The notes under the pieces were generated by a model that saw nothing but the letters and a program-made list of their open reading frames with translations, ran no database searches and was not told where the DNA came from. This document shows, one piece after another, positions 1 to 11,077 of a DNA stretch of 64,000 bases. The translations under genes and the position numbers were made by a program. This stretch comes from Stictocephala bisonia (lineage: Eukaryota; Arthropoda; Insecta; Hemiptera; Membracidae), in the NCBI GenBank assembly GCA_035578905.1, contig JAQJVL010000046.1:2602730-2666729 (forward strand). The letters run 5' to 3'. The first letter of the stretch is position 1. Each line of letters begins with the position of its first letter.

Positions 1-1261
1 GGATGTATAAATGGGATCATTGGACCTCCAGGTTTATGATTGGATTAGAAATTATCAATTAAATTACAATATTGTGGCACTATTAATCAAACATAAAATA
101 ACTATTAGATCATTTTAGATTTAGTAACCTCAACAGTATTGTGTCCCATTCATTTTCGTGATGAAAAAGTTAAAAATTGATTTTTGTAGCAAGAAGAAGT
201 GTTTTAGTTGTTATTATTATTATTATTTTAATCTTTTGAGGAGCATAGAGTAAATATGCACTTTCTAAACGCTTCTGAAAATAAGATATCTTGTTAAAAC
301 GTGGTGAAATATGAGTTTATACTTCTTGAGGAGGTTTATTTCGACCGCGGAAAACTCGTTTTTTACCGAAAGATCAAAAAACTAGTATTTATATCTGATT
401 TTTCAACAGTTTTCCTGTTCCTTTTTTATGTTGAACACGAATATATAATTGGTTTCTAAATTAAATAAATTTCTTAATCCGAGAAACACGGTTTTTACTT
501 ACCTAACCAAACATAACCTAACTTGTCCTAATTGTCTTTTTACTCAAATAAAATTCGTAATTCGCGTTAAAGTCCGGTGCCTGGCCTCCGGATATTATCT
601 CGAGAATAACTGTCGTAGACCAAAATTCAAATTTGTGTTCATCATAAAAATTGACATCAGAACAAAAATAAAAAACAATGATGAAAAAATCACGAAAATA
701 ATGGAGATGTATTGAATAATAACATTTCCGATTTTTTAAAATAAAACGTTATTTCCACGGAATAAAAAGTGTTTTATCAGAAAATATAGACCTTATTCTA
801 CCAACTGGTGATAAAAACTCAAAATTTTTGGTGATGCGTTTAAAAACTGCATAAATACCAAATATACTTTTGAATAAGGATTTCACACAGTACTTTTTCT
901 TCATGGATATTATTATCTAGATACTTTAAGCACTGCCAAAGATTCAACTGGTCTGACGTCCTGCTGTGTATTTTCCAGTGGGCTTTAAATCTGTACTGGG
1001 AACTTACTCGGACACTTAAATGATAAACAGTTCTACACTATAATTTTACTCATGCGTGTTTTTAACTCTATGGTTGTGCCCTAACAGAGAGTTTCAATTG
1101 GAATTTTGTTATAATATAATTAAAATACAATATTAGTATCAATATGTTGTGACATTTACATTTTTGATTTAACAATTTTTATTTCAGTATGAAAGCATCA
1201 TAGAGATAAGTTAAATGGGATGGAAAAGGAATATCAGAGTGCTAAATCTACAATGATCTGC
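1..1261. other. AT-rich sequence, no gene recognised
   Basis: No convincing coding exon is visible; the open frames are short and compositionally AT-rich. A few CCTAA-type motifs occur near 500-530, but they are too few and irregular to be a telomeric array. The last few bases run into the terminal repeat of the element starting at 1262. Confidence 0.6.
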
Positions 1262-2547
1262 AGAGTCTGCAGAGGCTGTCAGCCATGTTGGTTTTAATCC
1301 CATAAGAACAATGTTATTTTCGAACTGTATGTACGATCACCGCCTTGCGATTTTATCTTCTCATGGAAAGAATGTCAGCCATTTTGATTTTAATCCCATA
1401 AAAACATTGTTATTTTCGAACTGTATGTACGATAACCGCCTTGCGATTTTATCTTCTCATGGAAAGAATGTCAGCCATGTTGGTTTTAATCCCATAAGAA
1501 CAATGTTATTTTCGAACTGTATGTACGATCACCGCCTTGCGATTTTATCTTTTCATGGAAAGTCTGTCAGCCATGTTGGTTTTAATCCCATAAAAACAGT
1601 GTTATTTTCGAACTGTATGTACGATCACCGCCTTGCGTTTTTATCTTCTCATGGAAAGTCTGTCAGCCATGTTAGTTTTAATCCCATAAGAGCAATGTTA
1701 TTTTCGAACTGTATGTAAGATCATCGCCTTTCGATTTTATCTTCTCATGGAAAGTCTGTCAGCCATGTTGGTTTTAATCCCATAAGAACAATGTTATTTT
1801 CGAACTGTATGTAAGATCATCGCCTTCCGATTTTATCTTCTCATGGAAAGTCTGTCAGCCATGTTAGTTTTAATCCCATAAGAACAATGTTATTTTCGAA
1901 CTGTATGTACGATCACCGCCTTGCGATTTTATCTTCTCATGGAAAGAATGTCAGCCATGTTGGTTTTAATCCCATAAGAACAATGTTATTTTCGAACTGT
2001 ATGTAAGATCATCGCCTTTCGATTTTATCTTCTCATGGAAAGAATGTCAGCTATTTTGGTTTTAATCCCATAAAAACATTGTTATTTCCGAAATATCTGT
2101 ACGATCACCACCTTACGTTTTTATCTTCTCTTGGAAAGTCTGTCGGCCATGTTGGTTTTAATCCCATAAGAATGGTATTTACAAACCGGACGTACAATAA
2201 CGCGTATCCAAACTGAACAGTTATTTTTAAAGAGATTTTGTCCAAACAAATTGCTTTTGATCAAGAATAAAATTGTGCGATGGAGTTGCTTTGCAAACTC
2301 TTAATTAATTTTATAGACAAAAACACAAAAAAAATATTTAGTTTGACATTTTTGTTTTCATATGTTTTTCAAAACCATGCGTTATATTCAAAATATCAAA
2401 AGCAAACTCTATGCGCAATATTATAACGTTTACAATTACACCTCAAACACAACTTTTGGTCAATAAATAACGAAGAAATGTGGATTCGCAAATAACATTG
2501 TTCTTATAGGATTAAAACCAACATGGCCGTCAGCCTCTGCAGACTCT
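1262..2547. mobile_element. TIR element carrying an internal 96-bp tandem array
   Basis: The left end (1262-1322, beginning AGAGTCTGCAGAGGCTG) is the reverse complement of the right end (2490-2547, ending CAGCCTCTGCAGACTCT) over about 58 bp with few mismatches. Between them are a 96-bp tandem array (to about 2175) and about 310 bp of unique AT-rich sequence. The unique part plus one terminus recurs inverted at 59356-59711, which shows that this is a dispersed family. No transposase frame is present, so the element is non-autonomous. No convincing target duplication is seen. The organisation resembles foldback or Tetris-type elements whose ends generate tandem repeats, but the superfamily cannot be assigned. 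Confidence 0.75.
1281..2175 (+). repeat. 96-bp tandem repeat, about 9 copies
   Basis: The phrase TTATTTTCGAACTGTATGTA recurs at about 1314, 1410, 1506, 1602, 1698, 1794, 1890 and 1986, and diverged at 2082, giving an exact 96-bp period. About 45 bp of each unit (TGTCAGCCATGTTGGTTTTA and what follows) is the same sequence as the terminal inverted repeat of the host element. The period is a multiple of three, so a 135-codon open frame exists by chance; I do not call it a gene. Confidence 0.92.
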
Positions 2548-2859
2548 TAAACTAGTGACGCAAATTTAAATGGTTTCAATTTTAAAATAACAGCAACATT
2601 TTAATAAGTAAATAAAAGGAAATTTAATAAAAACATGAATGAAGAACTAAGAACATATTTAATGTACAACACATTTTACGCTATCAGATACAAAAGTACA
2701 AAAATTCAAACAGAATATGTCCTATGTATAACGGAACGTCAATGTAGTATAGACTATTAGTAACACAACTTTGGTAACTCTGCAGTTCTTTAAAGGTACC
2801 TAGAAAACATTAATACTGTGAATATGGAGGTCGACCTTTTATAAAGTTATATAGTTATA
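2548..2859. other. AT-rich spacer, nothing recognised
   Basis: This is a short unannotated gap between two mobile elements. No coding, RNA-gene or repeat signal could be supported. Confidence 0.5.
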
Positions 2860-4322
2860 TAAAAACCCCTCCAAAACTTTGGGATGTGATTGCTTACATG
2901 AAAAAAGAAAAAAAGTTCCTGTAAACACATGTCCTGATACGCTTAGTTTTCTGTCTGAATGTGTTTTTTACATAATTTATCTTAATTAATAACCCCTTAA
3001 GATATTATCTTCAAACCCGGTGCATTTATGAGGAAGAATAACACCTAACTTAGTATAACGTATCAAGTTCCTACATTGTTATGTTTCAAAATTGCGGCTA
3101 TTTTAAGTTTTTAAAGTTTAATATCTTAAAAAAAATTGGGTGTGCGTCGGACCACACGGTGGAAGTTATACTTCTTTGGCCATTCTCATACACCCACTCA
3201 CGCACACAAACAGACAGGATATATAAATGAAATATAAGACATTTTTCAATATTATTCAATATATTTATCTTCAATATATTATACGTGACTTCATTATTAT
3301 ATTATACACCTATATTATCATTATCAGTAATTTCTTCGATTAAATTTCTTCGATTAACAATCGATTAATCGATAGTTCTTAACAATTTGTTCTTACTTTT
3401 CAGCGTGACGCGGTTTCTCGACCAACATCCCATCCCAAAGTGTCTAACGGGCGCAAAGAAGTATAACTTCAAAAGTATAATTTTCTCAGTACATGCCAAT
3501 GTTGAAGCAATTTTATCCACTCAACATGTACTATATTACAAAAATTACAATTTATCAGGTACTAATGATCTTGTTAGGTAAATAACCCTAACAATCTTCC
3601 TACCATATTTTAGGAAATAAAATTTTCAATTTTTTTGAATCTTGTAGTTTTTTTGCAAAATTTATACTTTTTAAGATTTAACATTTTGAAAGCTAAAAAT
3701 AGCTGCGATTTTGAAATTGTGCAAAGTAGGAACTTGATTCTCTAGACTGAATTAGGTCTTATTCCTCATACATGAACCGGGTTTGAAGATAATATATTGA
3801 GAAGTTATTAAAATAAATTATACAGTACAAGTAAACGTCACACAACACAAATCTATTACAATACAAGTACGAAATGCACAAATATTATGGTGATCGATTT
3901 CGGTGAACCACGCTCACCTTCCTCAGACCTGAGGGATTCACAAAAGAATGGAAAAATCCCTCCATTTCCATTCTTTTTTAATCCCTCTGGTCTGAGGAAG
4001 GTGAGCGTGATTCACCGAAATCGATCACCATAATATTTGTGCATTTTGTATTTTTATTGTAATATATTTATGCATTTTGTGCTTATATTGTAATAGTTTT
4101 GTGTTGTGTGACGTTTACTTGTACTGTATTTGTACCAACACGTATTATGCTAATTAAAAAGCTATTTAGATAAATTATGTAAAAAACACATTCAGACAGG
4201 CAGACAGAAAAGTAAGCGTTTTAGGACATATGTTTATAGGAACTTTTTCTTAGTTTTTGAGTACCGTAATGTAAGTAACCATATCCAAAAGTATTGAAGG
4301 GTTGTTGTGAACACTCTGTATA
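2860..4322. mobile_element. MITE-like inverted-repeat element with nested insertions
   Basis: The segment 2864-3130 matches, as reverse complement, two stretches of 3650-4304, split by the insertion at 3823-4126. Shared blocks include TATTATCTTCAAACCCGG, ATCAAGTTCCTAC and CTGAATGTGTTTTTTACATA. The right end runs to GAACACTCTG followed by TA, the same terminus style as the elements at 10225 and 15173. The middle (3141-3470) holds a further inverted pair, GAAGTTATACTTCTTTG at 3162-3178 and its reverse complement at 3454-3470, perhaps another nested element. It has no coding capacity. The left boundary is uncertain. Confidence 0.7.
3823..4126. mobile_element. Palindromic mariner-like MITE with TA target duplication
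   Basis: A 304-bp near-perfect hairpin starts CAGTACAAGTAAACGTCACA and ends with its reverse complement. It is flanked by TA on both sides (3821-3822 and 4127-4128). Ends in CAGT/ACTG with a TA duplication are typical of Tc1/mariner-derived MITEs. It sits inside the right arm of the element at 2860-4322, whose homology resumes on both sides, so it inserted later. The stem includes CTCACCTTCCTCAGACC paired with its complement near 3995. Confidence 0.85.
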
Positions 4323-5190
4323 ACGATACAAATACTTTTTATAATACTATATTATTCTTTTAGTCTAAATATTGCTTAAATATGAATTCATTTGTTTTAC
4401 TATCAAACTGTGCTGCGTTAAATAAAAATGCGAATAATTAACTCACTATTAACATCATATTCATACTAATTACAAATGTACAACTTACTGATAAATGATT
4501 TTGATTGATGTACAATATGTATAATAATTCAATTAATAAATAATATCCTGTATTAATTTAATGAAAAATAAACTCTAGGAAAATGTGTATTCTAGTAAAA
4601 ATTTCAATTTTACATAAAATTAGCGAAGATTTTTATGTAAAGTGAACTTTCTAACCCAAGAAGTTTCTATTCTACGACTTACTAACTAACAAGTTGCTAT
4701 TGTAGTTTCAATAGCAAACACAACAGGAATCAGGTACACAAGTGTATTGTATGGCTTAGCATCGACACCTAATTCTAAAGACTGCTCTGAATGTATGAAG
4801 CAAAGGAACTAAGGAAGCATTAAATCTATGTTAGAATTAAATAACAAGCAAAAAATTGTTTTATTGTTATACATTCAATATACTCCTTTAAGACGTTTCT
4901 TAAAGATGTAATTATAATCCTTGTGGATGGGAAATAATAAATGATTCTTATTAAATATGATTAGTTGTTATCAACTTAAAAATTGCCTCCTCATGACAAT
5001 ATTGTCAGTTGCAGGAAAATAAATTTAATAATTTCGATATAACTGTATCCTCTTCGTATAAATATCCTTTTTAACTATTGAGTGCTTTATTAGCGTCAAT
5101 AATGGAGTAATGTTTCTATCAGAGGTAGCATTAACATGAGATTTGGGTAATTGTATTAAGTCTGATATAATTTAACTGAACATAAGAAAT
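4323..5190. other. AT-rich sequence, no gene recognised
   Basis: No exon, RNA gene or repeat array could be supported in this stretch. Confidence 0.5.
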
Positions 5191-5930
5191 TTATATCCAA
5201 CACGGTTCCCTCTGAGAGTAAAATATTAAACTCTTGTAAAGACGAGCTGGTTGAAAAGTTTCTTTGATTTTCGAAAGTTTCTTTTTTACTAGATCTTTAA
5301 ACTCTGACCAAATTTGGAGCCAGGAATACCATGTAAGTATGGAAAGCCCTCCTTTCAACCAAGTCAAAGCCCATGTTCCATTTTTTTCCGTCAAAGCATT
5401 GTGGAATAGAATACTCCTGCAGTGTTATAAAATAGTTCATTGCACATCACAATGGAGAATGAAAATCATTGAACTATCATACAGAATACAGCGGATTAAA
5501 ATCAACAGGTACAACCCTTACACCATAGGCACAATCATTTATAAGTTCTTCCTGAATATTACTTAAAATAGTGGGAACAAAAATAACTAAGTCATATATC
5601 AAATTATTGTTTGAAAGTATTGGTGTTGGATTGTTCTTATTGGTAAATTTGTTGCATACTTTCAACGCTTCGAGTGTTTTTAAAACTAACTCAACGTTTC
5701 GACAGTTATGAATCTCCTTTCGTCTCCAGGTGATACTTTATCGTACATATAACACTAAGTTTTGTAAAGTAGTAATGACAGGAGTTCCATAATTGTCGAA
5801 AAGTTGTGTTATTTTTAAAAACACTTGAAGGTTAGAATCTTCAACAAATTAACCAGTATAATCACATGTAAAAATGTGGCTTGTTCACAAATGCCCATGT
5901 ACTTAAATGTTCGGGATTGTAATTTTATAA
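5191..5930 (-). pseudogene. Unrecognised decayed protein-coding sequence
   Basis: Read on the minus strand, about 5860 down to 5490 gives one frame with non-random, helix-like protein sequence. Pieces include LQVFLKITQLFDNYG, then LVLYVR, an in-frame TAA, then RNVELVLKTLEALKVCNKF and LINDCAYGVRVVPVDFNP. A second in-frame stop and a frame change occur near 5850. Below 5490 a candidate intron (donor GTATTC, acceptor CTGCAG near 5420) would join it in phase to a tryptophan-rich segment (ALTWLKGGLSILTWYSWLQ) that ends at a stop at 5191. Two internal stops argue for a pseudogene, or for exons with tiny introns that I cannot resolve. I do not recognise the family. Confidence 0.4.
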
Positions 5931-6184
5931 TCATTATGTATATAAGAATGTATATCATTCTGTATATAATGATAAGTTAAATTATATGTAGAAATTCTCA
6001 ATACTTTAAGTCCTTAGAAAAGTCGTGGTTGAAATTGATAGTACTGTAAAAGCTTTCCGTATCCTATACGTAATCTTCTTCAACTAGTTTTGAGTAACAC
6101 ATGTATTACTTTATTAATTAAATCCCAAAATACGATTTATGTAAAAAATTTTAAAGCCAAGAGTTAATTGTTATTTGGATCCAA
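5931..6184. other. AT-rich spacer, nothing recognised
   Basis: Short gap before the 92-bp array. No supported feature. Confidence 0.5.
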
Positions 6185-7690
6185 TAGTAAGTAATGTGAC
6201 TGCGCATCCTAAGATAATATGGCATCGCCTTAGACCTAGATCATTTACCTTAGATACTTTCTGATCGTAAGGAATTTAATCAGTCATGTGACTGCACATC
6301 CTGACATAGTATGGAATTGCCTTAGACCTAGATTATTTTCCTTATATCCTTCCTGATCGTAAGGCATGTGATCAGTCATGTGACTGCGCATCCTTAGATA
6401 GTATGGAATTGCCTTAGACCTAGATCATTTTCCTTAGATCCTTCCTGATCGTAATGCATGTGATCAGTCATGTGACTGTGCATCCTTAGATAGTATGGAA
6501 TTGCCTTAGACCTAGATCATTTTTCTTAGATACTTCCTGATCGTATGGCATGTGATCAGTCATGTGACTGCGCATTCTTAGATAGTATTGAATTGCCTTA
6601 GACCTAGATCATTTTCCTTAGATCCTTCCTGATCGTAAGGCATGTGATCAGTCATGTTACTGTGCATCCTTAGATAGTATGGAATTGCCTTAGACCTAGA
6701 TCATTTTCCTTAGATCCTTCCTGATCGTATGGCATGTGATCAGTCATGTGACTGCGCATCCTTAGATAGTATGGAATTGCCTTAGACCTAGATCATTTTC
6801 CTTAGATACTTCCTGATCGTATGGCATGTGATCAGTCATGTGACTGCGCATTCTTAGATAGTATTGAATTGCCTTAGACCTAGATCATTTTCCTTAGATC
6901 CTTCCTGATCGTAAGGCATGTGATCAGTCATGTTACTGTGCATCCTTAGATAGTATGAAATTGCCTTAGACCTAGATCATTTTCCTTAGATCCTTCCTGA
7001 TCGTAAGGCATGTGATCAGGCATGTTACTGTGCATCCTTAGATAGTATGGAATCGCCTTAGACCTAGATCATTTCCTTAGATCCTTCCTGATCGTAAGGC
7101 ATGTGATCACTCATGTTACTGTGCATCCTTAGATAGTATGGAATTGCCTTAGACCTAGATCATTTTCCTTAGATCCTTCCTGATCGTAAGGCATGTGATC
7201 AGTAATGTTACTGTGCATCCTTAGATAGTATGGAATTGCCTTAGATCTAGATCATTTTCCTTAGATCCTTCCTGATCGTAAGGCATGTGATCAGTAATGT
7301 TACTGTGCATCCTTAGATAGTATGGAATTTCCTTAGATCTAGATCATTTTCCTTAGATCCTTCCTGATCGTAAGGCATGTGATCAGTAATGTTACTGTGC
7401 ATCCTTAGATAGTATGGAATTGCCTTAGATCTAGATCATTTTCCTTAGATCCTTCCTGATCGTAAGGCATGTGATCAGTAATGTTACTGTGCATCCTTAG
7501 ATAGTATGGAATTTCCTTAGATCTAGATCATTTTCCTTAGATCCTTCCTGATCGTAAGGCATGTGATCAGTAATGTTACTGTGCATCCTTAGATAGTATG
7601 GAATTGCCTTAGATCTAGATCATTTTCCTTAGATCTTTCCTGATCGTAAGGCATGTGATCAGTCATGTTACTGCATGACTTGGATAGTAT
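6185..7690 (+). repeat. 92-bp tandem repeat, about 16 copies
   Basis: The phrase ATAGTATGGAATTGCCTTAG recurs at about 6306, 6398, 6490 and 6582, a 92-bp period that continues to about 7690. Units contain ACCTAGATCATTTTCCTTAG and CATGTGATCAGTCATGT. Copies after about 7190 share the variants CAGTAATG and GATCTAGATC, forming a right-hand subfamily. The last unit is diverged. No open frame of interest runs through it. Confidence 0.95.
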
Positions 7691-7699
7691 GGAATTGCC

Positions 7700-8076
7700 T
7701 TGATTTTTTTCTATGAGTTTTATTCCCCAATGTTTTATTACTTTGTCCAGTTCAATCTTGGATATTAGTGGGGAAAGGAGAAAGACCATCCCATCGTCTG
7801 ACCCCAGTTTTATATCAAATGGTTCTGGAATATTGTCCATGAATTAAACTTTCGATTTTCCTCCTGTTAGTGTATGTAAAATAATTACATCGTAATCGTT
7901 TCTTGTTAAGATATGTTAATTTATTTCTGATAACACAGTTTTATGGTTATATCGAACAGTTCATTGTAAGTAAAATTATACTCTTCCCCATAATGGTTTA
8001 CAACAAATGGAGGTCCAAAAGAACTGTACGCCCAGTGTGTATTGTTTAAGTCAAAAGGACAAACACCCTCTAAAGT
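7700..8076 (-). pseudogene. Two possible unrecognised minus-strand exons
   Basis: On the minus strand, an acceptor-like TTCTTCAG (to 8077) opens a 50-codon frame (GVCPFDLNNTHWAYSSFGPP, then FTYNELFDITIKLC) that ends at 7921. A second frame from an ATG at 7840 (PEPFDIKLGSDDGMVFLLSP, then ELDKVIKHWGIKLIE) runs into the 92-bp repeat. Both read like real protein, but no clean donor joins them and a frameshift near 7850 is likely. They lie downstream of the TGF-beta stop codon and belong to some other, unrecognised gene or relic. Confidence 0.25.
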
Positions 8077-8361
8077 CTGAAGAATTAGACATAGGAAGAA
8101 AATATTACACAAAAACCCTCAAATTCAAGTTAAAGAAATAATGAAGAGTGCTACAATGCACACACAAATCAATCATTTAAAATCAGCAATGATTATATTA
8201 ATATAGTTTAATAAAAGCTCATAATATTTCTTGCGCTATCTAACCTGACTTTCAGAGTTTTTTCCAATTTGGGAACAGAATCATCTATACAAATAGCATT
8301 GACCTTGATAGCATAGGTCTAAGTTTGGATTTGCTTCCCTGTTGATAATAAAATAAATAGA

Positions 8362-8881
8362 TTAGGAGCACGCACATCTTTGAACCTGCATGCCCTTCCA
8401 CGTAGACACCTTGAGCGCAGACGGATCTGTTTCGTCTAAGTGCAGGACCTCGATGTCTGCCAACACGTGCGGCGCACAACAAGGGCGAGGGGCTCGGTGC
8501 GTCTGGTAGACCAGGCTCTGCAGCAACGCATGCTGACTTGCTGGGTGATACCGCGGAGGACACCTGCCCTTGCAGAAGCCAGCATTGAACTTGTACGGCT
8601 GCAAAATAAACTCGAAGCCTGGTACATCCTTGAAGACCACTTCCATGGAATGCCGACAGCAGCGGCCATGGTTGGGTCCCTTCCGGCAGTCAGAGCCTAA
8701 GGAGTCATCGTACCGAGTGGCCTCAGACACCATTGCTCTTGGGTTGCGAGGATACTCCTCTCGCTCAGTTAGTAGCACGTTCAGTACTGGCGTAAAGGAT
8801 GAGATGGCTGGCTGATCACTCCCTAGGAGCCTTGATCCTGTCTCATGGCAGCCATCGCACTCCACTTCAAGTCCCAGGTTT
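8362..8881 (-). CDS. TGF-beta superfamily ligand, terminal exon with mature domain (probably Maverick-type)
   Basis: This is a secreted dimeric growth factor of the TGF-beta/activin class, expected to signal through type I/II receptor serine kinases. The exon begins after an acceptor TTGCAG (8882-8887) and ends at the stop at 8362. It encodes the end of the propeptide (NLGLEVECDGCHE), a furin-type site PRNPR, and a mature chain of 124 residues. The mature chain has nine cysteines in the order C, CC, CxxxC, CC, CxC, with the motifs CKGRCPPRYHP and a C-terminal CACS. Nine cysteines fits the activin/TGF-beta/Maverick pattern rather than seven-cysteine BMPs. The CPPRYxPxxxHALLQSL segment is what suggests insect Maverick; dawdle or an activin beta remains possible. 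The exon starts with one base that completes the split Arg codon of the 12357-12636 exon. GC content is far higher than in the flanks, as expected for a constrained exon. Confidence 0.93.
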
Positions 8882-9286
8882 CTGCAACCATGTCAACGGC
8901 TCATTATGGAATAAGAGGACTGCACAAATTTAAACATCATCCATTTTTTTTTTTTTTTATTTTGATGCAACAAAATGATTATTGATATGTATGCCATAAT
9001 CGACAGAGAACTGTAGTTTATTTGAAATTTGAGAATTCAATTTATTTTTTTGCAAGTTAACAAAAAAAGGAACTTAAATCACTATGTAATTTACTAAGTC
9101 TAGTTAGATTTTGTAGTAAATCATAGTATCGCAACTTTTAACAATTATTCATTATAAAGATAAAAACCTAGTTATAAATACAGTAACTGTTCTAAAGTAT
9201 TCAGAATAACTGACAAGTATCTGTTAGAACCTTGTCGCTGGAGGGTTTAGTAAGTGGCAAGACCAAGACCAGTAAATTACAGCTGA

Positions 9287-9311
9287 GCTATATATATATA
9301 TATATATATAT
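9287..9311. repeat. (TA)n microsatellite
   Basis: An uninterrupted run of TA dinucleotides lies within the TGF-beta intron. Confidence 0.9.
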
Positions 9312-10224
9312 CCCAAAATGAGAATATAGATATTTTTCAAGATTCCGAAAACATTCTCAATTTCCTGAAAAGAAAGAAATGAAAATTCACGATTCCTAGC
9401 AACACTGATGGCTTGGTTTAAACTGGCCCTTTTAACTTAGAGATCTTCCAAAGTGCTTAATCCAGTTTAAAATAATCAATAATACTATAAACATCTACAA
9501 ATATTTTTTTAAATAGCTGATATAAATATAAAAATACTATTAAAAATATTTACATTCAATTTTATGTTTATTAGATGAGCTCATTATGTACCTGGTAAGT
9601 TCATTCTTTTTAGATATTAAATATTAAAATATAGATTGACGAACAAGATTTTCACATTTTCTTCCTTGTTTCATGTAAATTTATTTTGTCAGGCATTTTT
9701 TAAATGTTCTCTTTTGCAGTGACAGATGTACTCATCATTAAATATTACATCTGATCACCCGTGACCCTGATAACCAGTTGCCTTAGACCATCGTATTTCT
9801 CTGGAAGAAGTAACCGTACTTGTATAGATAAAGATACGTAACAGTTCATTAATTAAGTTAATTGCACCCAAAATAAGTTTGGGAATCAATCCATTGTTTG
9901 CTCAGGCCCAGGTTATATGTACATATTCACCACTTCAGTTCCAAGACAAAATCATCTAATAATCTAAATACACAAGATTGTATCGGGTAAAACTCGTTTG
10001 GCATTGAAATTTATGTAGCTTTGGCACCTTTGATTCAATTTATGTAGCTTACATAAATTCTTCAACAAAGTAAAAGTACAAATAAGTTCCATCAAATCAA
10101 AAAATGCTAATTTAAAAAAATTTTAGAGAATGCAAAATAAGCAAATAGTAATTAGATGAATCTTTCCAAGAATTCTACATAAAACAAATAGAGTAACTAC
10201 ATCTACTCCAAGTTTATATATATA

Positions 10225-11077
10225 CAGGGTGTTCAAAAAAATGTGGGGAAATATTTTAGGATATTGTATAGCAAGTAAAAGTAAACATAAAAGTTCCTCT
10301 AACACTATGATCTATCTCGCTTCATTTAGACTTGTCTTTTTTTTCAATTCGAAAATGATTTTAGCTACAGCGTTGTAATTTTACATTGTTGTGTTTCTCA
10401 TGAAAACCCAACTTTATGCTGATATAAAAAATAAATATTACCATTGTTTTCAAAATGGCAGCCTTCTTAATAATACTTTAAAGCTAAATTTTATGGAAAC
10501 CGACCAGAGGAAAAAATTTTGAAGACACATTAAAAATGGCTCATGAAAAGATAAAAATTGTAATACCATATTTGTTACAAACGGATAATACATAATGGAA
10601 CTAATACATTTTTACTAGTCATGTATGTATTTCCTAAATACATTAGTTAAGAATGTAATTACATGACTGTAGTAAAAATGTAATTATTACATGGTTTTTA
10701 TCCGTTTTTCACAAATAAGATATTAATTTTTTTGTCTTTTCATGCGCTATTTTGAATTTGTCTTCAAAATTTTTTCGCCTCTGGTCGGTTTCCACAATAT
10801 TTCGCTTTAAAGTATTAAGAAGGTATAATGGCGATATATATTTTGTATTTCATCATAAAGTTAGGTTTTGATGAGACATAATGTAAAATTACAACGCTGT
10901 AGCCAAAACCATTGTCAAATTGTGATTTTTAACATAAAAAAAATTAAACACTCACACACAAACAGACAGCCATACGCTAAATGAAGCGAGATCCATATTG
11001 TTAGAGGAACTTTTATGTTTATTTTTGCTTGCTATGCCATATCCCAACATATTACCCCACACTTCTCAAACACTCTG
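10225..11077. mobile_element. 853-bp full-length hairpin MITE with TA duplication
   Basis: The left end CAGGGTGTTCAAAAAAATGT is the reverse complement of the right end (CACTCTG at 11071-11077), and complementarity continues almost to the centre near 10620. Matched blocks include AACATAAAAGTTCCTCTAAC and GACCAGAGG against CCTCTGGTCGG. TA flanks both ends inside TATATATA runs. No open frame is present. Ends and target duplication fit a mariner-like MITE or foldback. It lies in an intron of the TGF-beta gene, so its transcript would contain a stem of roughly 420 bp. Confidence 0.85.

Noticed and set aside
1311..1718. 135-codon frame with 32-residue repeats
   Set aside because: Translation of the 96-bp array; later units acquire stops freely, so there is no sign of selection.
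3387..3581. 64-codon plus-strand frame
   Set aside because: Lies inside an inverted-repeat element, with no conserved protein features.
8285..8815. Other open frames overlapping the TGF-beta exon on both strands
   Set aside because: Shadows of the GC-rich coding exon; only the frame with the nine-cysteine domain matches a family.
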